Source: Paracoccus sigandri (lineage in GTDB: Bacteria; Pseudomonadota; Alphaproteobacteria; Rhodobacterales; Rhodobacteraceae). Taken from it: 64,000 nucleotides of DNA. Where the stretch lies: positions 1-64,000 of the forward strand of contig NZ_QNRC01000022.1 in assembly GCF_003709565.1 (NCBI RefSeq), written 5' to 3'. Shown here piece after piece: positions 9,199 to 17,904 of the stretch. Every line of letters starts with the position of its first letter. Position 1 is the stretch's first letter. Made by a program: the position numbers and the translations under genes. The notes beneath the pieces are model-generated. The model did not search any database, had not been told where the DNA came from, and saw only the letters and a program-made list of their open reading frames with translations.

Positions 9199-9915
9199 CT
9201 AATGCCCGCCGGTGCCCAGGTAATGCGCCATCACGCTGTTGTCCTGTGCCAGCTCGCGGCTTGGCCCCTCGGTCACGACATGGCCGTGTTCGATGACATA
9301 GGCGCGATCCGAGACCTGCAAGGCCTTGCGCGCGTTCTGTTCCACCAGCAGAATCGTCATGCCGTCGCGGCGCAGTTGCGCCAGCGCTTCAAAGACCTGC
9401 TGCACGATGACCGGGGCAAGCCCCAGGCTCGGTTCGTCCAGCAGCAGCAGGCGCGGCCCGCCCATCAGCGCTCGGCCGATGGCCAGCATTTGCTGCTGCC
9501 CCCCGGAAAGCGAGCCGGCCAGTTGTTCCTGCCGCTCCTGCAGGATTGGGAACAGGCGGAACACCGCGTCGAGGTCATGAGTCGGCCGGCGGCCGTGCAG
9601 GGCGTTGGCGCCGACCTGCAGGTTCTCCAGCACCGACATGTTGGGCAACACCTGCCGTCCTTCGGGCGATTGCAGGATGCCCATGCGCGCGATGGCCCAG
9701 GCGGGCCTGCGCACCAGTTCGGCCTCCTCGACCCGGATCTGGCCAGCACTCGGCTGGACGATGCCGCTGATGCAGTTCAGCAGCGTCGATTTCCCGGCGC
9801 CGTTCGGCCCGATCAGCGCCACCATCTCGCCCTCGGCCACGTTCAGCGAAACGCCGGCCAGCGCGCGGATGCCGCTGTAGGAGGCATGGAGGTCCGTCAC
9901 CGTCAGCAGCATCAT
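9199..9915 (-). CDS. livF: Branched-chain-type ABC transporter ATP-binding protein LivF (set 1)
   Basis: 238 aa. Walker A GPNGAGKS near residue 38, signature LSGGQQQMLAIGRAL, Walker B LLLLDEPSLGL and an H-loop-type EQNARKAL segment. It is one of the two ATPases powering uptake. ATG at 9915 overlaps the livG stop codon (ATGATG; 9912 is an equal alternative). Last gene of the minus-strand livH-livM-livG-livF unit. A 7-bp hairpin (GGCGGGC/GCCCGCC, 9193-9210) spans its stop codon and faces the end of the ferredoxin reductase gene. Confidence 0.93.
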   Translation of the reverse strand: MMLLTVTDLHASYSGIRALAGVSLNVAEGEMVALIGPNGAGKSTLLNCISGIVQPSAGQIRVEEAELVRRPAWAIARMGILQSPEGRQVLPNMSVLENLQVGANALHGRRPTHDLDAVFRLFPILQERQEQLAGSLSGGQQQMLAIGRALMGGPRLLLLDEPSLGLAPVIVQQVFEALAQLRRDGMTILLVEQNARKALQVSDRAYVIEHGHVVTEGPSRELAQDNSVMAHYLGTGGH

Positions 9916-10670
9916 TCCTCTCCCAGATAGGCGGTGATGACGGCGGGGTCGGCCACCACATCGCGGGGCGTGCCCTCGGCGATCAGCCGGCCGCCGTCCA
10001 GCACATAGACGTGGTCGCAAAGCTCCTGCACGAAGCGCATGTTGTGTTCGATCAGCAGGATCGCCTTGCCCTCGTCGGCAAGTTCGCGAAAGATCCGGCC
10101 CAGTTGCAGCGCCTCGACATCGTTCATGCCGGCGACCGGCTCGTCCAGCAAGATCAGGTCGGGATCGGTGGCCAGCGCCCGCATCATCTCGACCTTGCGC
10201 TGGTGGCCATAGGCCAGGCTGCCTGCGGGGCTGTCGGCATCTCCGGCCATCCCGAACCGCCCAAGCAGCGCCATCGCCTTTTGCCGCAGCAGCGCATCCT
10301 CGCGCCGCGAGGAGGGCAGGCCCAGGATCGCCGCGATCAGCGAGCAGGTTTCGTGCCGGTGAAAGCCGATCATGACATTGGCAAGAACGCTGGCCTCTTT
10401 CTGCAGGCGGATGTTCTGGAAGGTGCGGCCCATGCCGGCACGAGCCACCCTGTCGGCAGGCTCGGCCGAGATGTCGTGGCCCCCGAACAGTACCTTGCCC
10501 GAACTGAGCGACAGCATGCCGGTTATCAGGTTGATCAGCGTGGTCTTGCCGGCGCCGTTCGGCCCGATCAGGCCGGTGATCCGGCCTGCCGGCACCCGCA
10601 TGCTGACATCGTTCGAGGCGACGACCCCGCCGAAATTCTTGTGAACATTCTCAAGAACAAGATCGGTCAT
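9912..10670 (-). CDS. livG: Branched-chain-type ABC transporter ATP-binding protein LivG (set 1)
   Basis: 252 aa. Walker A GPNGAGKTTLINLITG near residue 36, the LivG-type degenerate signature LAYGHQRKVEMMRAL, Walker B LILLDEPVAGMN and C-terminal YVLDGGRLIAEGTP typical of LivG. Start at 10670 overlaps the livM stop by 4 nt. It couples ATP hydrolysis to import through LivH/LivM. The gene order livH-M-G-F with overlaps is that of canonical branched-chain amino acid transporters, but the catabolic setting points to a carboxylic-acid ligand. Confidence 0.93.
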   Translation of the reverse strand: MTDLVLENVHKNFGGVVASNDVSMRVPAGRITGLIGPNGAGKTTLINLITGMLSLSSGKVLFGGHDISAEPADRVARAGMGRTFQNIRLQKEASVLANVMIGFHRHETCSLIAAILGLPSSRREDALLRQKAMALLGRFGMAGDADSPAGSLAYGHQRKVEMMRALATDPDLILLDEPVAGMNDVEALQLGRIFRELADEGKAILLIEHNMRFVQELCDHVYVLDGGRLIAEGTPRDVVADPAVITAYLGEE

Positions 10671-11548
10671 CCCTTCACCTCTGCCTGGCGGACTTCGGGG
10701 TTTGCGGCGCGGCTGCGGCGGCGCGCGCGGCGGGCCACCAGCGTGTCGACGATCCCGCGCGGCATGAAGTTCATCACCACCATCAGGATCAGGCCATAGA
10801 TCATGATCCGCGCATCGGCGAGCGGGCGCGAGATCTCGGGCAGCGCGATCAGCAGGGCGACGCCGACCAGCGGCCCCCAGACGCTGCGCCGGCCACCCAG
10901 CACGACATAGGACAGGATCACGATGATCAGGTGAAAGCCGAACTGGTTCGGCTCGACCGCATAGGAATGCAGCGCCTCGAGGCTGCCGAAGAGACCGGCC
11001 AGCAGGCCCGAGATCATATAGGCGATGGCCTGGGTGCGCGCGGCGTTGATGCCCAGCGACACGGCCATGCCCTCGTCCTCGCGCACGGCGTCGAAGGCCC
11101 GGCCGAGGCGCGAGCGCGAAATCGCCAGCATCACGTAGATCGTCCCCAAGGCAAAGACCAGCAGCGTCCCGGTGCCGACCAGCTTGGGAATGCCGGAAAA
11201 GCCCATGGCGCCGCCGGTGACGTTCTCGGCATAAAGATTGGCAGACAACACGATCTGCACGAAGGCGAGCGACGCGATGGCCTGATAGACCCCGCGCAGC
11301 CGCGCCAGCGGGATCGCCAGCAGCGTGCCGAATGCCAGCCCCGCCAAGGCCCCGGCCAGCAGCGTCACCGGCAGCGGCAGGCCGTAGTTCACCGTCAGGA
11401 TGGCCGCAGTATAGGCGCCGATGGCCGACAGGCCGACATTGCCGATGGAAAATGCGCCGGCGCGCAGCACGATATACTGCGAATAGGCAAAGCCCAAGTG
11501 GATCAGGAAAAGATCGAACAGCGGGCGAAAGCTCAGCAGCGTGTCCAT
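10667..11548 (-). CDS. livM: Branched-chain-type ABC transporter permease LivM (set 1)
   Basis: 293 aa hydrophobic membrane protein with about eight to ten predicted transmembrane segments. It has the family block GAFSIGNVGLSAIGAYTAAI near the N-terminus, GGAMGFSGIP near 135 and the EAA-like region AVREDEGMAVSLGIN near 180. The C-terminal cytoplasmic tail is rich in Arg (ARRARRRSRAA). It forms the transmembrane pore with LivH. Its start at 11548 shares a base with the livH stop (TGATG-type junction). Confidence 0.92.
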   Translation of the reverse strand: MDTLLSFRPLFDLFLIHLGFAYSQYIVLRAGAFSIGNVGLSAIGAYTAAILTVNYGLPLPVTLLAGALAGLAFGTLLAIPLARLRGVYQAIASLAFVQIVLSANLYAENVTGGAMGFSGIPKLVGTGTLLVFALGTIYVMLAISRSRLGRAFDAVREDEGMAVSLGINAARTQAIAYMISGLLAGLFGSLEALHSYAVEPNQFGFHLIIVILSYVVLGGRRSVWGPLVGVALLIALPEISRPLADARIMIYGLILMVVMNFMPRGIVDTLVARRARRRSRAANPEVRQAEVKG

Positions 11549-12438
11549 CAGCGACGCCCCCTCAGCACGCCGGCCTCGTCGCGCCCGAAAAGGCCGTGGG
11601 GGCGCAGTAGCAGCACCGCGAAGAGCAGGCCGAAGATGATGATGTCGGACAGCCGCGAGGACAGATAGGCGACGCTGAGCGTCTGAAGCACCCCGAAACC
11701 CAGCGAGGCGACCAGCGCCCCGGCGACCGAACCCAGCCCGCCCAGGATCACCACGACGAAGCCGCGCAGCAGGAAGGGGTCGCCCATCATGAAATGGATC
11801 GAGTTAAAGGCCAGCCCGACCAGCACCCCCGCGGCCCCCGCCAGCATCCCCGACAGCATGAAGGTCTGGAAGTAGATGACGCTGGGCCGGATGCCTGCCA
11901 GCAGCGCCGCGCGTTCGTTCTGCGCCACGGCCCGGACCTGCCGGCCGAAGCCGGTCCTGTAGAGGTACCAGGAAAGCCCAGCCACCAGCAGGATCGCCAG
12001 CACCGCCATCGCCAGTTGCAGCGCCGAGACCCGCAGCCCCCAGACCTTGAAGATCACCACCGGGAAGGTGTCGAAGGGAAAGCGCAGCACCTGGGTCTTG
12101 GACAGGATCTGCGCGATGGAGACCAGCACCAGGTTCGCCCCGATCGAGGAGATCAGGGCGCTGAACTCGACCTCGCCGCTTTGGCGCAGGCGGCGAAAGG
12201 CCGTGACCTCGATGATGACAGAGACGAGGCCGGCGCCGACCATCGCCAGTATGAAGGCCAGCCAAAGCGGCAACCCCGCCTGGACAGAGTAAAGGCCGAT
12301 GAAGGCCCCGGTCATGAAGATCCCTCCATGGGCGAGGTTCATGATCTTGTGGATGCCGAAGATCAGCGTGAAGCCAAGCGCGAACAGCGCATAGACCCCG
12401 CCGATCACCAATCCGTTGATGATTTGTTGCAGGAACAC
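11548..12438 (-). CDS. livH: Branched-chain-type ABC transporter permease LivH (set 1)
   Basis: 296 aa membrane protein. It opens with IINGLVIGGVYALFALGFTL and IMNLAHGGIFM, diagnostic of LivH, and ends with LLLRPHGLFGRDEAGVLRG. First gene of the transporter unit, transcribed away from the SBP at 12650. The promoter region between them contains the perfect palindrome TTGTATACAA. It has the same length (296 aa) as the second LivH (31874-32764), and the two share most motifs, so they are paralogues. Confidence 0.93.
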   Translation of the reverse strand: MFLQQIINGLVIGGVYALFALGFTLIFGIHKIMNLAHGGIFMTGAFIGLYSVQAGLPLWLAFILAMVGAGLVSVIIEVTAFRRLRQSGEVEFSALISSIGANLVLVSIAQILSKTQVLRFPFDTFPVVIFKVWGLRVSALQLAMAVLAILLVAGLSWYLYRTGFGRQVRAVAQNERAALLAGIRPSVIYFQTFMLSGMLAGAAGVLVGLAFNSIHFMMGDPFLLRGFVVVILGGLGSVAGALVASLGFGVLQTLSVAYLSSRLSDIIIFGLLFAVLLLRPHGLFGRDEAGVLRGRR

Positions 12439-12649
12439 GTGCCTCTCCTTCCGGCGGGGTTCTTCGGATTCTTCCTATCTATAATTCATAGACATATATT
12501 TTTGTATACAACAACTGTAAATTTGTGTTCTTTTGCTGGCAGGCACGAATCAACCACTGCCCGCCGCTTCTCGGAGGCGGCCGTGGCGGACGCCGATTTC
12601 AGCAGGGCGCCCGGATCAATGCGCCGGGCACCCCAGGGAGGGAGAACGA
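12439..12649. promoter_or_regulatory. Divergent promoter region with perfect palindrome TTGTATACAA
   Basis: AT-rich stretch between livH (minus) and the SBP operon (plus). A perfect 10-bp palindrome, TTGTATACAA, is at 12502-12511, preceded by a T run (GACATATATTTTTG). GTATAC-centred palindromes are known operators of several GntR-family regulators (for example UxuR/ExuR). A GntR gene is present at 37045, so this is the best candidate operator of the window. The SBP ribosome site GGGAGGGAGAACGA precedes the ATG at 12650. Confidence 0.6.
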
Positions 12650-13780
12650 ATGTCACTGAGAATCCTGATGGGCACGGCGCTTGCCGCCTCTGCCGCCTTT
12701 GCGCCGATGGGCATGGCCAAGGAGGTCAAGGTGGCGATCATCCAGTCGCTGACCGGCAGCCCGGCCTTTATCGGTCGTGGCATCGCCGACGGCGTGGTCA
12801 TGGCCATCGAGGAAATCAACGCCAAGGGCCTGGCGGGCGAGGGCGTCACCATCCAGTATACGCTGGACGATGACGCGGGCGACCGCGGCCAGGCGCTGGG
12901 CCTGATCGGGCGGCGCGCCGCCGATTCCGAAAACATCGCCATCATCGGCCCGACCACCGGCGCCATCGCCCCGGCGGCCGCGGCCGCGGCCAACGATCTG
13001 GGCATCCTGGCCTATATGCAGTCCAACAACGACGCCGTTCCGCAGGCCGGGCCGTGGTCCTTCCCGTTTTCGCAACCGGCCTCGATTGCGACGCCGCCGA
13101 TCGCCGACTATGCCGCCCAGAAGCGCGGCGTGCAGAATTGCTCGGTCATCACCGTTATGGACAACGAAGCCTATGTCGCCATGGCGAACGTGTTCATGGA
13201 GCGTGCCAGTGAACATGGGGTGAAGGCGCAGCTTGATGGGGTCAAGCTGTCCGACATTGATTTTTCGGCGCTGGCGGTGAAGGTGGCGCAAAGCGATGCC
13301 GACTGCCTGTTCATCGCCACCCCGGCCGCGCTTGGCGCCAATGTCATCATGCAGTTCAAGCAGGCGGGCCTTGACCCCGAGGTGCAGATCTTCGGGCTGC
13401 AATCGCTGGCCTCGCCCGAGTTTCTCAACACTGGCGGCAGCGCGGTCGAGGGCGTGACCGTGATCGGCGAATGGACCCCTGGCGGCTTTGACGAACCCTC
13501 GCGCGCCTTTGCCGAAGCCTACAAGGCCAAGCACGGGGTCGAGGCCGACAACTGGGCGCCGCAGGGCTATTCGACGATGATGGTCTTTGCCGACGCGTTG
13601 CGCCGCGCCGGGCCGGATGCCACGCGCGAGGAACTGCGCGATGCCCTGGCCGGCATCAAGGACGTTCCGGTGATCGTGGGCGAGGGCGTCTACAACTTCA
13701 CCCCGGAGCGCGCCGCCACCTTCGGCATGGGCATCCTGACCGTCAAGGACGGCAGCTTCGTGCGCCCCGAGGATCTGTAA
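12650..13780 (+). CDS. ABC transporter substrate-binding protein (branched-chain amino acid type)
   Basis: 376 aa. Start at 12650 chosen for its GGGAGGG ribosome site and the signal peptide that follows (MSLRILMGTALAASAAF, cleavage near GMAKE, residue 23). Family blocks: VAIIQSLTGSPAFIG, DDDAGDRGQALGLI, GPTTGAIAPAAAA, DADCLFIATPA and a GEGVYNFTPER tail. The Cys pair (QNCS, DADC) is conserved. It is divergent from livHMGF set 1, so that transporter is its likely partner. It heads a plus-strand operon of oxidoreductases. It most resembles the SBP at 1573-2730 (shared DDDAGDRGQA). Confidence 0.92.
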   Translation: MSLRILMGTALAASAAFAPMGMAKEVKVAIIQSLTGSPAFIGRGIADGVVMAIEEINAKGLAGEGVTIQYTLDDDAGDRGQALGLIGRRAADSENIAIIGPTTGAIAPAAAAAANDLGILAYMQSNNDAVPQAGPWSFPFSQPASIATPPIADYAAQKRGVQNCSVITVMDNEAYVAMANVFMERASEHGVKAQLDGVKLSDIDFSALAVKVAQSDADCLFIATPAALGANVIMQFKQAGLDPEVQIFGLQSLASPEFLNTGGSAVEGVTVIGEWTPGGFDEPSRAFAEAYKAKHGVEADNWAPQGYSTMMVFADALRRAGPDATREELRDALAGIKDVPVIVGEGVYNFTPERAATFGMGILTVKDGSFVRPEDL

Positions 13781-13790
13781 GGCACCGCAA

Positions 13791-13814
13791 GGGCGCGCCG
13801 GCAAGGACGCGCCC
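13791..13814 (+). promoter_or_regulatory. Intercistronic hairpin after the SBP gene
   Basis: GGGCGCG (13791-13797) pairs with CGCGCCC (13808-13814) around a 10-nt loop, 10 nt after the SBP stop and about 20 nt before the GMC gene. There is no U tract, so it is more likely an mRNA-stabilising or attenuating stem than a full terminator. Such a stem would let the SBP be made in excess over the downstream enzymes. Confidence 0.4.
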
Positions 13815-13833
13815 GTTGCGCGAGGAGGACGCA

Positions 13834-15477
13834 ATGCATTTCGACAGCGAGTTCGACTTCATCGTGTCGGGCGCCGGTTCCGCAGGCTGCGCGGTGGCCG
13901 GACGGCTGGCGGAATCGGGCAAATACCGTGTCCTGCTGCTGGAGGCGGGCCCGCGCGACAGCGCCTTCTGGATCAAGGTGCCGATGGGCTATCCCATGCT
14001 GTTCACCAATCCCAAAGTGAACTGGATGTTCGAATCCGAACCCGAGCCGGAACTGAACGGGCGGCCGATGTACAATCCGCGCGGCAAGGTTCTGGGCGGC
14101 ACCAGCTCGATCAACGGCATGCTGTATATCCGCGGTCATCCGACCGATTACGACACCTGGGCGCAAATGGGAAACCCCGGCTGGGGTTGGCAGGATGTGC
14201 TGCCCTGGTTCAAGAAGGCCGAGGACCAGGCGCGCGGCCCCGACGACTATCACGGCACCGGCGGGCCGCTGACCGTCTCTGACCAGCCCGACCCTTCGCC
14301 GGTGGCGCTGGCGATCATCGAGGCTGCGAAACAAGCCGGCATCCCCGGAAACCCCGATTTCAACGGTGCCAGCCAAGAGGGCGCCGGGCTGTACCAGACC
14401 ACCACGCGGAACCGGCGGCGCTGCAACTCCGCCCGCGCCTATCTCTCGGCGGCGGGCCGCAACCTGCGCATCGACACCGGCGCCCATGCCACGCGACTGC
14501 TGTTTCAGGGCCGCAAGGCCATCGGCATCGAATACCGCCGGGACGGGCGCATCCTGCGCGCGCGGGCGCGGCACGGGGTCGTGGTCTGCGGCGGGGCCTT
14601 CGGCTCGCCCCAGCTCTTGCAGCTTTCGGGGATCGGGCCGGCTGAGCACCTGCGCGGGCACGGCATCGAAGTGCTGCACGACCTGCCCGGCGTTGGCGCC
14701 AACTTGCGCGACCATTTCTATTGCTCGCTGATCTTTCGCTGCCGCGAGCCGGTGACGATCAACGAACTGGCGCGCAGCCCGCTGCGCAAGGCCATCGCCG
14801 GGGCGCAATATGTGCTGGCCCGGCGCGGGCCACTGGCCGCGAACGGCATATTTGCCGGCATCTTCACCCGCACGGACGAGACGAAGAACCGGCCCAACCT
14901 TCAGATCAACACCAATATCTGGTCGGTGGCCTCGCGTGACCGGCGGGGGATGCGGGTCCACGACTTTCCCGGCTTCACGATGAGCCCGGTGCATCTGGAC
15001 CCGGTTGCGGCCGGTGATGTCCGGCTGCGCTCGCCCGACCCCTTTGCCGATCCGGTGATCCGGCACAATTTCTTTCGCGACGAGGTGGACCGGAGGGCCA
15101 TGGCCAATGCCGTCCGCATTACGCGCCATATCGCCGGCCAGTCGGCGCTGGCCCGCTATATGGCCGAGGAGATCCGTCCCGGCCCCGCGGTGCGGACCGA
15201 AGCCGAGATCGTGGACTGGCTGCGGGGCAATGGCATCGCGAATCTGCATCCTGTGGGTTCCTGCGCCATGCTGCCCCTGGCCGCGGGGGGCGTCGTCGAT
15301 CACCGGCTGCGCGTGCATGGCATCGGCGGGCTTTACGTGGCGGATGCCTCGATCATGCCGCGGCTGCCGGCCGGGAATACCAACGCACCCTCGATCATGA
15401 TCGGCGAGAAATGCGCGGCAATGGTCCTGGAAGACATGGTCCAGGGCGGCAAGGCGGGAATGAAGGGAGCAGCGTGA
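13834..15477 (+). CDS. GMC family FAD-dependent alcohol dehydrogenase/oxidase
   Basis: 547 aa glucose-methanol-choline oxidoreductase. FAD-binding IVSGAGSAGCAVAGRL starts near residue 9, the signature GGTSSINGMLYIRGH near 89, the second signature GAFGSPQLLQLSGIGP near 252, and the C-terminal catalytic region NLHPVGSCAM with a later NTNAPS. It most resembles the alcohol dehydrogenase branch (AlkJ, BetA, polyethylene-glycol dehydrogenase), oxidising a primary or ring alcohol. ATG at 13834 follows GAGGAGG; an upstream in-frame TTG is rejected. Its TGA overlaps the next ATG (TGATG), so the two flavoproteins are translationally coupled. Confidence 0.9.
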   Translation: MHFDSEFDFIVSGAGSAGCAVAGRLAESGKYRVLLLEAGPRDSAFWIKVPMGYPMLFTNPKVNWMFESEPEPELNGRPMYNPRGKVLGGTSSINGMLYIRGHPTDYDTWAQMGNPGWGWQDVLPWFKKAEDQARGPDDYHGTGGPLTVSDQPDPSPVALAIIEAAKQAGIPGNPDFNGASQEGAGLYQTTTRNRRRCNSARAYLSAAGRNLRIDTGAHATRLLFQGRKAIGIEYRRDGRILRARARHGVVVCGGAFGSPQLLQLSGIGPAEHLRGHGIEVLHDLPGVGANLRDHFYCSLIFRCREPVTINELARSPLRKAIAGAQYVLARRGPLAANGIFAGIFTRTDETKNRPNLQINTNIWSVASRDRRGMRVHDFPGFTMSPVHLDPVAAGDVRLRSPDPFADPVIRHNFFRDEVDRRAMANAVRITRHIAGQSALARYMAEEIRPGPAVRTEAEIVDWLRGNGIANLHPVGSCAMLPLAAGGVVDHRLRVHGIGGLYVADASIMPRLPAGNTNAPSIMIGEKCAAMVLEDMVQGGKAGMKGAA

Positions 15478-16844
15478 TGGACAGGGATTACGACGTCATC
15501 GTGGTGGGCGCCGGCGGGGCCGGGCTTGCGGCGGCGCATATGGCGGCCCGGGCCGGTGCCCGCGTGCTGATGGTCGAGGCGGGTGACAAGGCGGGCGGCT
15601 CGACAGCCCTGTCGGGGGGCGTGTTCTATGCGGCGGGCACCTCGCTTCAGCGCCGGGCGGGGATCGAGGACACGCCCGAGGCGCTTTACCGCTATTACCT
15701 GCATATCAACCAGTACAAGCTCGACCCGGCGCTGGTCAGACGGCTGTGCTACGATGCGGCGCCGGCCTTCGAATGGCTGGTCGGGCTGGGCGTCGATTTC
15801 CCCGAGGAAAACCTTTATTGCTCGGGCGTGGACAAGATCCGGCGCGGCCACCGCGCCCGCGGCCACGGCGCCGAGATTGCCGAGGTGCTGGAGGGCTCGC
15901 TGAGCGGCCTTGCCGTGGACATGGCGCTGCGCAGCCGGGTGCAGGACCTGCTGGTCGAGGATGGTCGCGTCGCCGGCATCCTGGTCGAGGGCGACCGGGT
16001 GACGGCGGGGGCGGTGGTGCTGGCTACCGGCGGATTCGGCGCCAACCGGCAATTGCTGGCCGAACTTTACCCCACGGCCGCGGCGCAGGGCGAGCTGTCC
16101 TGGTATATCGGTTCGGCCCATTCCCAGGGCGATGGCATCCGCATTGGCCGCCGCCTGGGCGCCGGCATCACCCGTCCCGACCGCGGCCTGCTGCTGATGA
16201 CGCCGGGCTGGGAAAAGGAGTTGGAGACCTATCTGCCGCCGTGGCTGATCCATGTCACGCATGAGGGACGCCGCTTCGTCGACGAATCCTGCGAATATTC
16301 CATCCTGTCCGAACTGCTGAATGAACAGACCGCGCGCGAATGCTTCGCGATCTTCGACGAGGCGGCGCGGCGCGAGGCCCGCTCGACCACCGCCCCGAAC
16401 TGGTCGGCGGATCGGCTGGCGCATTTCGCCGCCCGCGGGCAGATCGCGCAGGCCGATACGCTCGAGGGTTTGGCCGCGCAGCTTGGCATCGACGCGGCGA
16501 CGCTGGCCACCACCGTCGCCGCCGCCAACCGCGCCGCCGAAACCGGGTGGGACGCGCATTTCTTCAAGTCGGCCGAGCATCTGAAGCCGATTTCGTCCCC
16601 GCCCTTCTACGGCGCGCGCATCCGGCCGGCTATCGTGTGCTGGACCGGCACCGGGCTGCGGATCGACCCCGAGGCGCGGGTGCTGGATCAGGCCGACCGG
16701 CCGATTGCCGGCCTTTATGCCGCCGGAGAGACGACGGGCGGCATGTTCGGCCCGTGCTATGCTGGCGGCGGCGCCTCGATCGGCAATGCCGTCGTCTTCG
16801 GCCGGGTGGCCGGCAGCAATGCGGCGGCCGAGGCGGTGCAATGA
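15477..16844 (+). CDS. FAD-dependent oxidoreductase, 3-ketosteroid dehydrogenase/fumarate reductase-like
   Basis: 455 aa. N-terminal dinucleotide motif VVGAGGAGLAAAHMAARAGA with the GGSTALSGG block, and a C-terminal GLYAAGETTGG...GASIGNAV motif. This is the architecture of FAD_binding_2 proteins (3-ketosteroid-delta-dehydrogenases, flavocytochrome c fumarate reductases). It probably introduces or reduces a C=C bond next to a carbonyl. At 455 aa it is shorter than the second member of this family in the window (574 aa at 42078), mostly through a smaller substrate domain. It is coupled by overlap to GMC upstream and to the VOC gene downstream. Confidence 0.85.
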   Translation: MDRDYDVIVVGAGGAGLAAAHMAARAGARVLMVEAGDKAGGSTALSGGVFYAAGTSLQRRAGIEDTPEALYRYYLHINQYKLDPALVRRLCYDAAPAFEWLVGLGVDFPEENLYCSGVDKIRRGHRARGHGAEIAEVLEGSLSGLAVDMALRSRVQDLLVEDGRVAGILVEGDRVTAGAVVLATGGFGANRQLLAELYPTAAAQGELSWYIGSAHSQGDGIRIGRRLGAGITRPDRGLLLMTPGWEKELETYLPPWLIHVTHEGRRFVDESCEYSILSELLNEQTARECFAIFDEAARREARSTTAPNWSADRLAHFAARGQIAQADTLEGLAAQLGIDAATLATTVAAANRAAETGWDAHFFKSAEHLKPISSPPFYGARIRPAIVCWTGTGLRIDPEARVLDQADRPIAGLYAAGETTGGMFGPCYAGGGASIGNAVVFGRVAGSNAAAEAVQ

Positions 16845-17368
16845 TCCTTGGCATCCATCACGCCGCCATCTCGACCCCGGACCTGGACCGGGCGCTGGAT
16901 TTCTATTGCAATCTGCTGGGCTTCACCGTCGCCTCGCGCATGGATTGGGCACCGGGCACGGCGCTGCCCGACACCATCCTGGGCCTGAAGGGATCGGCGG
17001 CGCGCCAGGCCAAGCTGCGCGCCGGCAACTGCTTCCTGGAGCTTTTCGAGTTTTCCAGCCCCGCCCCCAGCCGGCCCGAGCGCGGCATCCAGGATCACGG
17101 CATCACCCACCTTTGCCTGCATGTGAGCGACCTTGCCGCCGAGGTCGCCCGGCTCGAGGCGGCGGGCATCCGCTTTCGCTCGGCCCCGCAGCGCCGGCCG
17201 ACGCATGTTTCGGTCTACGGCCACGATCCCGACGGCAATGTGCTGGAACTGCTGGAGGTGACGGATGACAGCCATCCCTTTTCCTTCACCACGCTGCGGC
17301 CGGACCCGGCGACCGTTGCGCCGCCCGGATCGCGGCCCCCATCATCCACCAAGGAGGAAAAAGCATGA
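16841..17368 (+). CDS. VOC (glyoxalase/bleomycin resistance) family protein
   Basis: 175 aa single VOC module: GIHHAAISTPDLDRALDFY at the start, THLCLHVSDL mid-way and VYGHDPDGNVLELLEV at the end, giving the usual metal ligands His, His and Glu. Single-module VOC proteins include methylmalonyl-CoA epimerase-like and isomerase enzymes; it is too short for a two-module extradiol dioxygenase. A low-complexity Pro/Ser tail follows. It overlaps its neighbours by 4 nt on both sides. It is a paralogue of the VOC protein at 23097 (same HHAAIST, CxLELF, THLCL and YGHDPDGNV blocks). Confidence 0.85.
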   Translation: MILGIHHAAISTPDLDRALDFYCNLLGFTVASRMDWAPGTALPDTILGLKGSAARQAKLRAGNCFLELFEFSSPAPSRPERGIQDHGITHLCLHVSDLAAEVARLEAAGIRFRSAPQRRPTHVSVYGHDPDGNVLELLEVTDDSHPFSFTTLRPDPATVAPPGSRPPSSTKEEKA

Positions 17369-17892
17369 GCCGCCATTTCGGAACCCTGTTCCAGCACGGA
17401 TATGTGGTCGCCGATGCCGATGTCGCCGCCCATGACTGGGCCGAACGCATGGGGGTCGGGCCGTTTTTCGTCTATCCGGTGCCGATCCCGTTCCAGGTGC
17501 TGAAGATCTGGGACAAGCCGGTCTCTGTCCAGGTCCACAAGCGGGTGCTGATGGGCTATACCGGCCCGGTGCAGATCGAACTGATCGAGCCGACCGACGC
17601 AGCCTCGCCCTATCGTGACTTCCTGGAAAGCCGCGGCGGCGGACTTCAGCATTTCGGCTTTCTCTGCGACGATTTCGAGGCGCAAGTGGCGGCGGCCGAG
17701 GCGCGCGGAATGGTCCGCGCCATCGAGGGGCATCAGGCGCTGTCGCGCATGTGCTATCTTTGCGACCCCGCCGATCCCGATGCGCCGATGATCGAGCTGG
17801 TCGACCTGAAACCCGAGCGGCGGCAGATGTTCGATCGGATGCGGCTGCCCTCGGTCGGCTGGGAAGGGCGCGACGTGATCCGCGAACTCTAG
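17365..17892 (+). CDS. VOC family protein (epimerase-like)
   Basis: 175 aa. It begins with FGTLFQHGYVVADADVAAHD and has RMGVGPFF, QIELIEPT, GGGLQHFGFL and a C-terminal DAPMIELVDL. Proteins of this shape resemble methylmalonyl-CoA epimerase-like VOC enzymes from catabolic clusters. It is paralogous to the VOC protein at 36183 (shared HGYVV/MGYVV, GVGPF, QIE(L/I)I and RGGGLxH). The reaction is unknown; isomerisation or epimerisation of a CoA ester or ring ketone fits the context. GGAGGAAAAAGC precedes the ATG at 17365, which overlaps the upstream stop. Confidence 0.83.
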   Translation: MSRHFGTLFQHGYVVADADVAAHDWAERMGVGPFFVYPVPIPFQVLKIWDKPVSVQVHKRVLMGYTGPVQIELIEPTDAASPYRDFLESRGGGLQHFGFLCDDFEAQVAAAEARGMVRAIEGHQALSRMCYLCDPADPDAPMIELVDLKPERRQMFDRMRLPSVGWEGRDVIREL

Positions 17893-17904
17893 AAAGGTGC
17901 AAGG